From contig NZ_JAUSZL010000004.1 in NCBI RefSeq assembly GCF_030817535.1, positions 1-64,000 on the forward strand: DNA of 64,000 nt, in the 5' to 3' direction. This stretch comes from Streptomyces sp. V3I8. Its GTDB lineage: Bacteria > Actinomycetota > Actinomycetes > Streptomycetales > Streptomycetaceae. Positions 44,061 through 53,689 of this stretch are shown in pieces. How positions within the stretch are numbered: the stretch's first letter is position 1; each line of letters begins with the position of its first letter. Both the position numbers and the translations under genes were made by a program. The notes beneath the pieces were generated by a model, which saw nothing but the letters and a program-made list of their open reading frames with translations, was not told the DNA's origin and did no database searches.

Positions 44061-46112
44061 TTGGGTATGACCATCCCGACACCTTCACTGCCTGTCCCCG
44101 GTCCACCGTCCTGGCCGCACTGCAGCCGGGGCGTGACGGAGCAGGATCCGGTCGGCTGCCGTGGCATTCACGTCCCCGGCCACAGCGTCTGCCTCGTTCA
44201 CCTGGATCCCACCGAGCGCAGCGCCTACCTCGCCGGTCTGGCCCCTGGCGCGGACATCGACCACCGCGGCACCACGTTCACCCAGCCAATCCTGACTGAC
44301 CTCCTCCACGCCCTCACCGACCCTGACACCGGCCGCCCTCGCATCGGACGGACTCAGTTCGAGTCGGCGACGTTCGAGGGCGATGCCCGATTCGGCTCGG
44401 TGACGTTCGAGGGCGACGCCGAGTTCGAGTTGGTGAGGTTCGAGGGCGTCGCCGGGTTCGGGTCGGCGACGTTCAAGGGCGTCGCCGGGTTCGACTCGGT
44501 GACGTTCGGGGGCGTCGCCCAGTTCGGGTCAGCGATGTTCGAAGGCGTCGCCGGGTTCTGGTTGGTGAGGTTCGAGGGCGACGCCCAGTTCGACTCGGTG
44601 ACGTTCGAGGGCGACGCCTGGTTCAAGTCGGCGACGTTCGAGGGTGACGCCGGGTTCGAGTCGGTGGCGGTCAAGGGTGACGCCTGGTTCGGGTCGGCGA
44701 CGTTCCAGGACGACGCCTGGTTCAAGTCGGCGACGTTCGGGGGCGACGCCTGGTTCGACTCGGCGACGGTCAGGGGCGTCGCCCAGTTCAAGTCGGCAGC
44801 GTTCAAGGGCGATGCCTGGTTCGAGTCGGCGACGTTCCAGGACGACGCCAGATTCGGGTCGGCGACGTTCGAAGGCGTCGCCCATTTCGGATGGGTGACG
44901 TTCGAAGGCGACGCCGAGTTCGGGCTGGTGAGGTTCGAGGACATCGCCGGGTTCGGGTCGGCAGCGTTCAAGGGCGACGCCGAGTTCGGGTCGGCGGTTT
45001 TCGAGCGTGCGGATGTCGTGGGGCCGTTGGTGTGTGTGGGGGATTTGGTTTTGTCGGGGGCGGTGTTCGGTGGTCCGGTGACGGTACTGGCTGCCGCAGG
45101 CCGGGTGGTTTGCAGGCGGACGCGTTGGTCGGCGACGGCGGAGTTGCGGTTGCGGTACGCGAGTGTGGACTTCGCGGGTGCGGTCTTCGAGTACCCCCTC
45201 ACCATTGCCGCCGAGCCCGTCCCCCTCGTCCGATTCGACGGGAGCGCAGTGCCGGAACAGGCGTTCGCGTCCCTGCCCGGCGCGGGGATACGGCTGGTGT
45301 CGCTGCGCGGAGTGGACGCCGCGCATCTGGTCGTGTCCGACGTCGACCTGTCCGGGTGCCTGTTCACCGGAACCGTGCACCTGGACCAGCTGCGTATCGA
45401 GGGCCGGTGCCCCTTCGCCACGACGCCGGAGCGGACACACTGGCGGCACGGGCGCCCCGTGCGCTTCACCCGGCGTCGCACCCTGGCCGAAGAACACCAC
45501 TGGCGCGCCGCCCAGCCCCGGGCCGTTTCCGGCTGGACAGGGGCGGGGCCGGACGGGACGCATGCGGGGCCTGCGCAGCTGGCGCCGGTGTACCGGGCGC
45601 TGCGCAAGGCGCTGGAGGACCAGAAGGACGAGCCGGGAGCGGCGGACTTCTACTACGGCGAGACAGAGATGCGCCGGCACGACCGTGAAGGCACCACGCT
45701 AGCCGAGCGGGGGCTGCTGCACGGGTACTGGCTGTTGTCCGGCTACGGACTGCGTGCCTCCCGGGCGCTGGGCTGGCTGGCGGCCGCCATGCTGGCCACG
45801 GTCCTGTTGCTGATGGGCTTCGGTCTCGCGCAGGAGGATCCCAGGCAGCAGGCGACCGGCGCTGTTCCCCCGGGCGGGGGGAGGGCCGTTTTCACCATCG
45901 ACCAGGCCGATCCGGTCAACCCCACCGGCGACCGCTTCACCGGCGACCGTTTCGAGAAAGCCCTGAACACCACCCTCAACTCGGTGGTGTTCCGTTCCTC
46001 CGGCCAGGACCTGACCACGGCGGGCACCTACATCGAGATGGCCTCCCGCCTGACCGAACCAATCCTCCTGGGCCTTGCGGTCCTCGCCGTCCGCAACCGC
46101 GTCAAACGCTGA
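44061..46112 (+). CDS. Long pentapeptide-repeat membrane protein
   Basis: 683 residues. After an N-terminal domain (VCLVHLDPTERSAYLAGL) come about 20 repeats of 11 residues, such as TFEGDAWFKSA, from about residue 95 to 315, coded by near-identical 33-base units. Repeats with Phe every fifth/sixth residue build a right-handed quadrilateral beta-helix. A second, less regular repeat part follows to about 450 (VFEYPLTIAAEPVPLVRFDG). The C-terminus has hydrophobic segments ALGWLAAAMLATVLLLMGFG and LTEPILLGLAVLAVRNRVKR. Similar Streptomyces proteins are called pentapeptide-repeat or membrane-associated oxidoreductase; the role is unknown. Start could be ATG 44061 or 44067. Confidence 0.8.
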   Translation: MGMTIPTPSLPVPGPPSWPHCSRGVTEQDPVGCRGIHVPGHSVCLVHLDPTERSAYLAGLAPGADIDHRGTTFTQPILTDLLHALTDPDTGRPRIGRTQFESATFEGDARFGSVTFEGDAEFELVRFEGVAGFGSATFKGVAGFDSVTFGGVAQFGSAMFEGVAGFWLVRFEGDAQFDSVTFEGDAWFKSATFEGDAGFESVAVKGDAWFGSATFQDDAWFKSATFGGDAWFDSATVRGVAQFKSAAFKGDAWFESATFQDDARFGSATFEGVAHFGWVTFEGDAEFGLVRFEDIAGFGSAAFKGDAEFGSAVFERADVVGPLVCVGDLVLSGAVFGGPVTVLAAAGRVVCRRTRWSATAELRLRYASVDFAGAVFEYPLTIAAEPVPLVRFDGSAVPEQAFASLPGAGIRLVSLRGVDAAHLVVSDVDLSGCLFTGTVHLDQLRIEGRCPFATTPERTHWRHGRPVRFTRRRTLAEEHHWRAAQPRAVSGWTGAGPDGTHAGPAQLAPVYRALRKALEDQKDEPGAADFYYGETEMRRHDREGTTLAERGLLHGYWLLSGYGLRASRALGWLAAAMLATVLLLMGFGLAQEDPRQQATGAVPPGGGRAVFTIDQADPVNPTGDRFTGDRFEKALNTTLNSVVFRSSGQDLTTAGTYIEMASRLTEPILLGLAVLAVRNRVKR

Positions 46113-46279
46113 CCACACCCCACCCGCCCGGCGTCAGCGCAAAGCACTGCCCCCGGGCGCGGGCAGCAGCCCACCACGAGCACGTTTTGAGGATCGTTCA
46201 TGGCAGTGGCGGTCCTGCCGGGGGCCTGATCGTATGTCGCCATCTCGAGCGGCCTGGCCGTCGTCGCTGCCGCGCAGCT

Positions 46280-46522
46280 GCTTTCGTCCCATCGGCGGCC
46301 GAGCCGGTCATCCCGCGTACCGATGGCGCAGGCTGCGCAGTCGGTGCGCAGCGCACGAGGGCTGATTGCGCACAGCGGGCCGGGCATTGCGCACTCAACC
46401 GGCTGCCGGCGCGGCAGGCCGCTCTGGCGCAGGCGGCTGGCGGCCGTGTCCTTGTTGCGCAGTCCTGTCGCCGCACCGGTCTGCGCCGCGGTCGGCCCCT
46501 CACCGTCAGGTCCTGGCGTCAT
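46280..46522 (-). pseudogene. Shortened HTH gene overlapping the GAF-ANTAR gene
   Basis: Starts ATG 46522 inside the end of the GAF-ANTAR gene (MTPGPDGEG), exactly as the HTH gene at 32144-32422 does. Its middle, including most of the recognition helix region, is missing, and it rejoins at RALRTDCAACAIGTR. The open frame runs on to 46028 across the end of the pentapeptide gene, but that part is probably not translated usefully. Confidence 0.5.
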
Positions 46523-47288
46523 CGGTGTTGCCGGGCGGTGGGGGGAGGGTCACGGTTTCTTCGACGACGGCGCGGGCCAGGTCCGCGATGCGGATCCGGT
46601 GCCGGCGGGCGTAAGCGCGCAGCTGCTGGAAGGCGGCGTCGGGAGTGATCCGGTGGCGGGCGATGAGGAATCCTTTGGCCCGTTCGATGAAGACGCGGGT
46701 GTCCAGGGCCTGCTGGAGCTGGTCGTGCACGGCACGGTGCTGGTCCAGGGTGGTCTGCTGGAGCAGGGAGATGGCGGTCGCATCAGCCAGGGCCCGGGCC
46801 AGAGCCCGGTCGGGTTCGGGCAGGCTGCCCGGGGTGCGGCGGAAGAGGTTCAGCACGCCGATCGTCTGGCCGCGAAGGAGGATCGGCGCGGCGTGGACGG
46901 AGGTGTAGCCGGAGCGGCGGGCGCGGGCGCTGAAGCGAGGCCAGCGCGGTGTCGGAGCGGCGGCGAGCGGGTGGTCGACGGGGGTGGCGGTGTGGAAGGC
47001 GGTGAAGCAGGGGCCTTCGCTGGCGTCGAGTTCGAAGAGCTCCACCAGGCGCACGGCCTCAGACGTCGAGGCAGCCAGGCGCAGGGGGCCGGCGTGGGCG
47101 AAGAGCATCACGCCGGCGTCGTCGATGTCCAGAAGACTCATGCAGTGTTCGGCGACGCGGTAGAGGAAGTCGTCGGGGTCGAAGTCGGCCGCCAGGGTGT
47201 CGGCGAGGTCGATGAACGCGGCAGTGACCCTGGCCTCGCGCGAAGGCTCCTCCGCACCGCTGTGCCCAGACGGTGTCGACGGTGACAT
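46506..47288 (-). CDS. GAF-ANTAR antiterminator-type regulator
   Basis: 260 residues from ATG 47288. Residues about 20-165 are a GAF domain (AEHCMSLLDIDDAGVMLFAH, ASEGPCFTAFHTATPVDHPL, QTIGVLNLFRRTPG). Residues about 185-245 are an ANTAR domain (FIERAKGFLIARHRITPDAA then FQQLRAYARRHRIRIADLAR). Such proteins couple small-molecule or redox sensing to RNA-based antitermination. The 3' end of this gene has been copied to 32406 and 38036. The upstream neighbour, STAS gene 47514, is divergent. Confidence 0.88.
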   Translation of the reverse strand: MSPSTPSGHSGAEEPSREARVTAAFIDLADTLAADFDPDDFLYRVAEHCMSLLDIDDAGVMLFAHAGPLRLAASTSEAVRLVELFELDASEGPCFTAFHTATPVDHPLAAAPTPRWPRFSARARRSGYTSVHAAPILLRGQTIGVLNLFRRTPGSLPEPDRALARALADATAISLLQQTTLDQHRAVHDQLQQALDTRVFIERAKGFLIARHRITPDAAFQQLRAYARRHRIRIADLARAVVEETVTLPPPPGNTDDART

Positions 47289-47513
47289 GAGGCGGCCTCC
47301 GGCGGGATGAGAATCCTGGACCGGAACCGGCAGCACGCTACGGGGACTGGGTGGAACACCACCCGGACACGGCCTGAAGCCTTGCAGCGTACTGCGCCTC
47401 ACCGGTTGGAGTCCGGCTCGGCAGCCCGATTCTGACACCAGTTGAAGATGGGTATGGTCGGGTTGTCGGTATCCGCTTCGGCAGTGAGGCGGATCGTCAG
47501 GCACGGGGAATTC

Positions 47514-47951
<438 letters not shown>

Positions 47952-48082
47952 CGCTGACGATGCACGCAGCCGCCCCAGGATCACGCGGCCGATCGCGGTG
48001 CATCGGGGGGCGGATTGGTGGTGCAGCGATCACGGCGTTACGCGCAGGATCGCGACGCGGGCCGGTGACGGCCCGCGGTGGG

Positions 48083-48122
48083 CAGGAGCGCAGGAGCGCA
48101 GGAGCGCAGGAGCGCAGGCAGG
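48083..48122 (+). repeat. Tandem 8-base repeat in the leader of the MEDS operon
   Basis: GCAGGAGC-type octamers repeat about four and a half times. Each holds AGGAG, so the mRNA would have several ribosome-binding-like sites about 80-110 bases before the ATG at 48197. The 47952-48196 gap has no other feature. Confidence 0.6.
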
Positions 48123-48196
48123 TGGGACCGTATACCGGGCGATCTTCGTCCGGCTCGGCGATCGCCTGGGCGGCCCCTTATTCTGTATGCGTCAAG

Positions 48197-49030
48197 ATGG
48201 TGGAAGGTCGGGAAGGGGACCGGGTGAGAGCGGCTCGGACGTTGGCTACGTTCGACGACGTCGAGCTGGGGGACCACGTCTGCTGGCGCTCGGACTCCGC
48301 GGCCGTGTCCCCTGCGGGTGTGCTCGCCTACGTGGCCGACGGCGCCCTGTACGGCGACAAGATCGTGGTGGTCGGCTCCGCCGGCGCCGTCTCCGGCCTT
48401 CCCCGTGCGGCAGTACCCACGGCCTCGGTGATCCTCGATCTGCCACGCACCGCGGACCCCGACTCCGTCCTGGCCGCGGTGCGCCGGGAGGCCCGCACCG
48501 CGGCCAGGGAGGGTTACCGCTCGGTGCGTGTCCTCACCGAACGGGTGCCGTCGGCGGCACCCGGCGCGACCGAGGAACTGGTGGCCCAGGAGCTTCGGCT
48601 CGATGAGTTCGCCTCGGAGAGCAACGCCATCGTGGTGTGCGCCTTCAGGCCGTCGCAGTGGAACGTGCCTACCCTGGACCATGTGGCAGGTGTGCACCCG
48701 CACGAGATGGGCATACGCGCTGAACGTCCGGCCTTCCGGATGTACAGCACGGGCGCCGACAGCTGGAGCGTTGACGGAGTGATCGACTCGGAGTGCGCGG
48801 ACGCGTTCAACGCCGCCGTACGCGCGACGATCCGGTATTCCCCCAGGGTGAAGCTGCGCTTCGACACTCTGGACATGATCGACGCCGCCGGAATGCAGGC
48901 GCTCGTCGACGCCGCCCGTCACCTGCCGGACCGCCACATCCTGGTGGAAGGCGCCAACGAGACCGTGCGCCTGTGCTGGGAGCTCGCGGGCTACGCGGCC
49001 ACGGATCTGCCGGTGGTGATGGCCGCATGA
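48197..49030 (+). CDS. MEDS-STAS sensory protein
   Basis: 277 residues from ATG 48197. Residues about 15-175 match the MEDS sensory domain (VELGDHVCWRSDSAAVSPAG, then LDLPRT... and RSVRVLTERVPSAAPGATEE), typified by DcmR. The C-terminal 100 residues are a STAS-like domain (SPRVKLRFDTLDMIDAAGMQ), lacking the canonical serine. Its TGA overlaps the ATG of the next gene by four bases, so the two products likely form a switch pair. Confidence 0.8.
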   Translation: MVEGREGDRVRAARTLATFDDVELGDHVCWRSDSAAVSPAGVLAYVADGALYGDKIVVVGSAGAVSGLPRAAVPTASVILDLPRTADPDSVLAAVRREARTAAREGYRSVRVLTERVPSAAPGATEELVAQELRLDEFASESNAIVVCAFRPSQWNVPTLDHVAGVHPHEMGIRAERPAFRMYSTGADSWSVDGVIDSECADAFNAAVRATIRYSPRVKLRFDTLDMIDAAGMQALVDAARHLPDRHILVEGANETVRLCWELAGYAATDLPVVMAA

Positions 49031-49995
49031 ACGCCCTCCCACCCTCGACGGCGTCCGGCCGCAGCGAGCCTGCGTTCCGCCACGAGCTCTACCCCTACCG
49101 CAACAACGCGCAATTCCTGTCCGGGACCCTGGAGTACATCCACGAGGCACTGGAAGGCGGTGAAGCCGTCGTCGTCGCCGTCCCCTCCGACAAGGCATCC
49201 CTGCTGCGCGGCGAACTCGCCGACGAACCCGCCGTCACCTTCATCGACACCAGGACGCTCGGGCCCAACCCCGGCCGGCTCGTCAACGCCTGGACGACCT
49301 GGATGGAGGAGCAGGGCGCGGGCGACAGGCCGGTACGGGGCATCGGCGAGACAGCATGGCGCGAGGCCCGCAACGCCGCGCACCTGTCCGAGCTGCGCTA
49401 TCACGAATGGCTCCTGAACCGGGCCTTCGCCCGCAGTTCCGCCTGGTCGATGCTGTGCCCCTACGACGACGCCGACGAGGACCCAAGCGCCCTGCAGTCC
49501 CTGTCCCGCTGCCACCCACTGATCCGCCAGGACGGCCACCACATCCGCAGCGAGGCATACCTCACCACCGGCGAATACCCCTTCGATGCCCTCAGCCCCG
49601 CGTGCGACCCCTTCCAGGAACTGCACTACACCCACGGTGACCTGACCGCGATCCGCTCGAAGGTCTCCCAGTGCGCCTCGGACGCAGGCGTCCCCCAGGA
49701 CCAGCTCCAGAAACTGGCCGTCGCCGTCACAGAGATCGCCACCAACAGCATCCGGCACGGCGGCGGCCACGGCATCCTGCGCACCTGGACCCAGGACTCG
49801 ACGTTTCTGTGCGAGTTCCGCGACACCGGCTACATCCCTGACGTGATGGCCGGCCGCACCCGCCCCGCTCCCGACCAGATCGGCGGCCGTGGCCTCTGGC
49901 TCGTCCACCAGCTCTGCGACCTGGTCGAGATCCGCTCCACCCCCGACCAGGGCACCATCATCCGCCTCCACACCGACCTTCCCCCGCCCAACTGA
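49027..49995 (+). CDS. MEDS-HATPase regulator (RsbA-like anti-sigma factor)
   Basis: 322 residues. The N-terminal MEDS domain begins HELYPYRNNAQFLSGTLEYI and includes WTTWMEEQGAGDRPVRGIGE and WSMLCPYDDADED. The C-terminal HATPase_c_2 shows QKLAVAVTEIATNSIRHGGG (N-box) and DQIGGRGLWLVHQLCDLVEI (G-box). This fusion is the RsbA-type anti-sigma regulator common in actinomycetes, expected to bind ATP and phosphorylate or hold a STAS partner. Coupled by a four-base overlap to the MEDS-STAS gene. Confidence 0.85.
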   Translation: MNALPPSTASGRSEPAFRHELYPYRNNAQFLSGTLEYIHEALEGGEAVVVAVPSDKASLLRGELADEPAVTFIDTRTLGPNPGRLVNAWTTWMEEQGAGDRPVRGIGETAWREARNAAHLSELRYHEWLLNRAFARSSAWSMLCPYDDADEDPSALQSLSRCHPLIRQDGHHIRSEAYLTTGEYPFDALSPACDPFQELHYTHGDLTAIRSKVSQCASDAGVPQDQLQKLAVAVTEIATNSIRHGGGHGILRTWTQDSTFLCEFRDTGYIPDVMAGRTRPAPDQIGGRGLWLVHQLCDLVEIRSTPDQGTIIRLHTDLPPPN

Positions 49996-50271
49996 CCTGG
50001 CGGACGGCGGCCACCAGCAGACCCTGCGTCCCCACGTCGAAATCTCCGCCGTGCAGTACGACTCGCCAGGCTTCGACAACCGCTCCGACCGCTCCGACAC
50101 CGCCGCCCTCCGAGGCGACAACAACCGCCGCATCGACACCGAGTCCTGAGGTCGCGGTCACGGCGGCGGTCACCACCGCCGCTGAAAAAACTCGTTCAAA
50201 TCACGCCCCCGTGATCGCTACCTGGGGCCACAGGACTCGTTCCTCCGGGGCCAACAGACACGTTCGAAGCC

Positions 50272-50450
50272 AGGCATGCGCTGGTAGGTGGTTTGGTGCG
50301 GGTGCGGCTGGCGGCCGATCCCAGCCGTCGGCTGCGCGCCATCGCCGCCCGTACCGGCCTGAACCCCGAGCAGTCCTGGCCCAACTGGCCGGACGGGTAC
50401 GCATGGACGACACCGGCGCCCTGACCGTCACCACCTTCACCCTGCACGGA
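50272..50450 (+). pseudogene. Junction fragment: terminal-helicase tail plus RHH-like module
   Basis: GGCATGCGCTGGTAGGTGGT at about 50274 is identical to the end of the terminal helicase gene (3014-3033), stop codon included, and continues into VRLAADPSRRLRAIAARTGL. A one-base deletion in the GAGCAGG-TCCTGG stretch then shifts the frame. The piece shows that at other loci the helicase tail is followed by this module, as at 26207. The stretch 49996-50271 has no gene. Confidence 0.7.
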
Positions 50451-50544
50451 CCGATCGTGGGCATCGGGACGGTGTCCTGTGTGATGAACTGTGGCCCGGT
50501 TTCGAGACGTTGATCTCGTCTCGGACAAGAGAGTGGGAGGGACC

Positions 50545-52287
50545 GTGGACCTTGGTGGGGGGATGTGGCAGCGACTGACCGCCGTGGTGCTCGTCATGGC
50601 GGTGGCGGCCGGGTGTACGGGGCAGGGCGAAGGCGCGGGCGGCGGAAACGACGAAGACCTGCTGCGGAACCACGACTGGACGCAGATGCCGGGCACCACC
50701 GCGCGGAACGACATCCTGCGGGTCAGCGCATTGGATCGGCACATCGTGGAGCAGGACTCCTCCGGCGGCCAGCCCAACCCCCCGCTGAACCTGGCCGGCC
50801 CGCATCTTAGGTCCGACGGCGACTTCACCGTCACCGCGCGCATGTCCGGTGTGGGTGACGATGACGGCGACTCATGGCTGCGGCTGTACGGACGGGTACC
50901 GGTCATCTACGACGAGTGGCGCCAGGAGCGGCCCTCACTCCGCGTCGGCGTGACCGCCGACGGACAAGTGAAGGTACAGATATGGGACGGCGAGGGCGAT
51001 GAGCCGGCCATCTCCAAGGATTTCGACTGCGGCTGCTCCGGGACGGTGACGCTCGCCGTGTCGAGCATCGGTGACACCTTCCGCGTGAAAGCCGACGGGC
51101 GGCGGCTGGGAACCGTGCGGGACCCGGGGGTGTTCGCCGAAGGCACTGTCTGGTTCGGTCTGGAGGCGGACGCGGGCGAGGACGAGCGCCGCGAGGGATG
51201 GCGTCTGACGCAGCTGATCGCGCGGGCAGAGAGCGGCGACTCACTCCGCGTGATCAAGGCGCCGCAACTACGCCAGGAGCAGTCCGACGACTCGCTGCGT
51301 GCGCGGGCCGCAGACGTGGGGCGGCCGTTCGACGTCGGCGCCGCCCTGACCGAGAACCCGCTGCTCACCGACTCACGCTACCGGGCGCTCGCGGGGAGCC
51401 AGTTCTCCATGCTCACTCCGGAGAACGCGTTCAAGCCACAGTTCCTCCACCCACGCCGGGGCGTCTACGACTTCCGCGACGCGGACCTACTCGTACGCTT
51501 CGCCCGCGCAAACGACATGAAGGTGCACGCGCACACCCTCGTCTGGCACGAGGCTCTGCCCAACTGGATGCGGGAGAACGACGACCCCGAGGAGGTGCGC
51601 CGGACCATGCTCCGGCACATCGCCATGGTCGCCGGGCACTTCAAGGGAAAGGTCGCGGAATGGGATGTGGTCAACGAGCCCATGTCCGACGACGAGAAGA
51701 GCTACACCAATGGGGATCTCGGTCTGCGCTCCGAGCAGAGCCCGTGGTTCGAGGCCATGGGCGAGGAGTACATCGACGAGGCGTTCAGGGCCGCCCACCG
51801 GGCCGATCCGAAGGCACGGCTGTTCCTCAACGAGTACGGGGTCGAGGAGGAAGGCGAGCGGTGGGACGCCCTTTACGATCTGGTCACGCGGCTCAAGGAA
51901 CGCGGCGTACCGATCGACGGCGTGGGTTTCCAGAACCATGAGTACGCACCCGGCGACCGCATCGACCCGGAGACCTTCCGCAGCCATGTGCGGGATCTGG
52001 CGGAACTCGGGGTTCAGGCGCGGGTGTCGGAGATGGACGTCCCCATAGGTGAGGACGAGGAGGACGGGCGGCAGACCCAGGCTGATGAGATGGCGGGCAA
52101 GTTGCGGGTCTGCCTGGAGGAGCCGAACTGCACATCGTTCTCCACATGGGGATTCACCGACCGGTACGGTTCCACCGCCGACACCGAGATCTATCCTCCG
52201 CGCACGGCCGATTCCCTGCCGTGGGACGCGGCCCTGCGGCCGAAGCCGGCGTACGAGCGCCTGCTCGAGGCCTTTATGAGCGGGTGA
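50545..52287 (+). CDS. Lipoprotein GH10 endo-beta-1,4-xylanase
   Basis: 580 residues from GTG 50545 (GGGAGGG just ahead). The leader MWQRLTAVVLVMAVAAGC ends in a lipobox, anchoring the enzyme on the cell surface. Residues about 40-230 form a beta-sandwich that may be a carbohydrate-binding or concanavalin-like domain. The GH10 catalytic domain then shows GAALTENPLLTDSRYRALAG, HAHTLVWHEALPNWM, the acid/base glutamate in EWDVVNEPMS and the nucleophile in ARVSEMDVP, ending TWGFTDRYGS. It should cleave xylan outside the cell. Confidence 0.9.
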   Translation: MDLGGGMWQRLTAVVLVMAVAAGCTGQGEGAGGGNDEDLLRNHDWTQMPGTTARNDILRVSALDRHIVEQDSSGGQPNPPLNLAGPHLRSDGDFTVTARMSGVGDDDGDSWLRLYGRVPVIYDEWRQERPSLRVGVTADGQVKVQIWDGEGDEPAISKDFDCGCSGTVTLAVSSIGDTFRVKADGRRLGTVRDPGVFAEGTVWFGLEADAGEDERREGWRLTQLIARAESGDSLRVIKAPQLRQEQSDDSLRARAADVGRPFDVGAALTENPLLTDSRYRALAGSQFSMLTPENAFKPQFLHPRRGVYDFRDADLLVRFARANDMKVHAHTLVWHEALPNWMRENDDPEEVRRTMLRHIAMVAGHFKGKVAEWDVVNEPMSDDEKSYTNGDLGLRSEQSPWFEAMGEEYIDEAFRAAHRADPKARLFLNEYGVEEEGERWDALYDLVTRLKERGVPIDGVGFQNHEYAPGDRIDPETFRSHVRDLAELGVQARVSEMDVPIGEDEEDGRQTQADEMAGKLRVCLEEPNCTSFSTWGFTDRYGSTADTEIYPPRTADSLPWDAALRPKPAYERLLEAFMSG

Positions 52288-52301
52288 GGGCGGACGCCGT
52301 T

Positions 52302-52445
52302 GGGACCATCCCCGCGGGCGCGGGGATGGCTCCGAGAACAGGCGGTCGCCAAACGCGGGACCGCCCCGCTCCCCCGCACCCGCGGGGATGGTCCCGTGGC
52401 CGCACCGCCACCCCCTGCTCCCCGCATCCGCGGGGATGGTCCCCG
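52302..52445. CRISPR. Three solo CRISPR-like repeats, type I-E sequence, mixed orientation
   Basis: One copy reads GGGACCATCCCCGCGGGCGC (from 52302); two others, in opposite orientation, end CGCGGGGATGGTCCC (52368-52396 and 52417-52444). Their sequence is the Streptomyces type I-E repeat. The last two are only about 48 bases apart, leaving a 19-base spacer instead of 32, and the first is inverted. This is a rearranged remnant rather than a working array. No cas gene is near. The rest of 52288-52634 has no gene. Confidence 0.6.
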
Positions 52446-52634
52446 GCTTGAGCAGCACTTCGGTGCAGGAGGCCAGCCGCTCTCGGCCCCCTACCGAACC
52501 GGAGAGCGAGGCAAAGTTCCGCACAACGGCAGGCGGCCCGTTCGGCCGGACCCGGCCGGTCGCCGCGACCTCGTTCTTCGCCAGGTCCCCACACCCTGCC
52601 CCGCGGCTGCCGCGACAGCCGTCATGATGAAGGC

Positions 52635-53012
52635 ATGGCAGTCAGCAGGCAGTCCCCGTGGTCCGGTCCGGACCTGGCGGAGGATCTTGCGCTCTACCGG
52701 GAGAAGTTCCAGCGACGGCTGCCGGCCGCCCTGGAGGATCTGCAGGGTCCGGCGGTGGGCGTGGTCGAGCTGCCGATCCACGTGGCGTGGTCGGGGATGA
52801 GCGCCTACGACCTGGGCAAGCCGCGTCAGCGCATGGGGCTCTACCGCACCGTCCTGCACGAAGGCCTGCGCGAGGATCTGCCCCTCTACCTCAACCACCA
52901 GCTCCTGTTGCAGCTGTGGCCCACCCTGCGCTCCCTCGTGGGACGCACCGTGCGCACCGTGTGGGAGGACGCCTTCCCGCAACTGGCCGCCCGGGGCCGG
53001 TCGGTGGCGTGA
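52635..53012 (+). CDS. Hypothetical partner of an AbiEii-like toxin gene
   Basis: 125 residues from ATG 52635. Helical, with LAEDLALYREKFQRRLPAAL, a central VVELPIHVAWSGMSAYDLGK and LRSLVGRTVRTVWEDAFPQL. Its TGA overlaps the GTG of the AbiEii-like gene, the arrangement of an antitoxin-toxin pair. No winged-helix antitoxin domain is evident, so the antitoxin role is inferred from position only. Confidence 0.65.
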   Translation: MAVSRQSPWSGPDLAEDLALYREKFQRRLPAALEDLQGPAVGVVELPIHVAWSGMSAYDLGKPRQRMGLYRTVLHEGLREDLPLYLNHQLLLQLWPTLRSLVGRTVRTVWEDAFPQLAARGRSVA

Positions 53013-53679
53013 GGGATCTGCCGGAGCTGCATGCGCGGCTGCTGGCCGACGTGATCGCCCTCGGCGCCCCCTACCCCCTGGTCCTCACCGGCGGCTACGC
53101 GGTTCGGGCGCACCGGCTGGTGTCCCGGCCCAGCCAGGACCTGGACGTCGCGACCGAGAACCCGGCGCCCATGGCCGAGATCGCGTCCGCCGTCGGGGAC
53201 GGGCTGGTGCAGCGCGAGGGTGGCGGGTGCGGTCGCTGGAGACGGCGCCGCTGTCCGCCCGCTGCCCCGTGACCGACCGGGCCACGGGGCAGGAGTGCGA
53301 GGTCGACATCCTCAAAGAGATCTTCTGGAATCTCATAGCCCACACCGCCTACGGGCCCGTCCTCGCCGAAGAGGACGTGATCGGCACGAAGGTCCGTGCG
53401 CTGGCCGACCGCGGCGCACCGCGGGATCTGATCGACGTGTTCGCCGCCTCACTGCACTGGACCACCAGCGACCTCGAGGAGTTCGGCCGCCGCCACGCCC
53501 GCGGACGCTTCGAACGAGAAGACCCCCAGGCCAGCCTCGCCGGCGCCGAGTGGACCGACAACGACGCGATCGCCGCCCTGCGCGCCTGGGCCCTGCGGTG
53601 GGCCGACGGCCTCGCAGCCCTGACGTACACCGCACTCGGCTGCGCAACGCAGCGAGTCCCTCACCACGGACCGCGGTGA
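53009..53679 (+). pseudogene. AbiEii/AbiGii-like nucleotidyltransferase, frameshifted
   Basis: The first frame from GTG 53009 reads LVLTGGYAVRAHRLVSRPSQ DLDVAT, the nucleotidyltransferase GG...S...D-D pattern of AbiEii toxins. Near 53218-53222 one base is missing and the family sequence goes on in another frame: RSLETAPLSARCPVTDRATG, then EEDVIGTKVRALADRGAPRD and LIDVF. Joined, the protein is about 222 residues, normal for the family. The lesion would abolish the toxin unless it is a sequencing error. A 15-bp hairpin overlaps the end. Confidence 0.75.
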
Positions 53680-53689
53680 GGGACTCGCT
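53651..53689. terminator. Perfect 15-bp hairpin at the end of the AbiEii-like gene
   Basis: AGCGAGTCCCTCACC (53651-53665) pairs with GGTGAGGGACTCGCT (53675-53689) around nine bases. The stop codon lies inside the right arm. Very stable and suited to end transcription from either side. From 53690 to 53929 nothing else was recognised. Confidence 0.75.

Noticed and set aside
46028..46280. Continuation of the shortened HTH frame over the end of the pentapeptide gene
   Set aside because: No family similarity and it runs antisense to the membrane-protein C-terminus.
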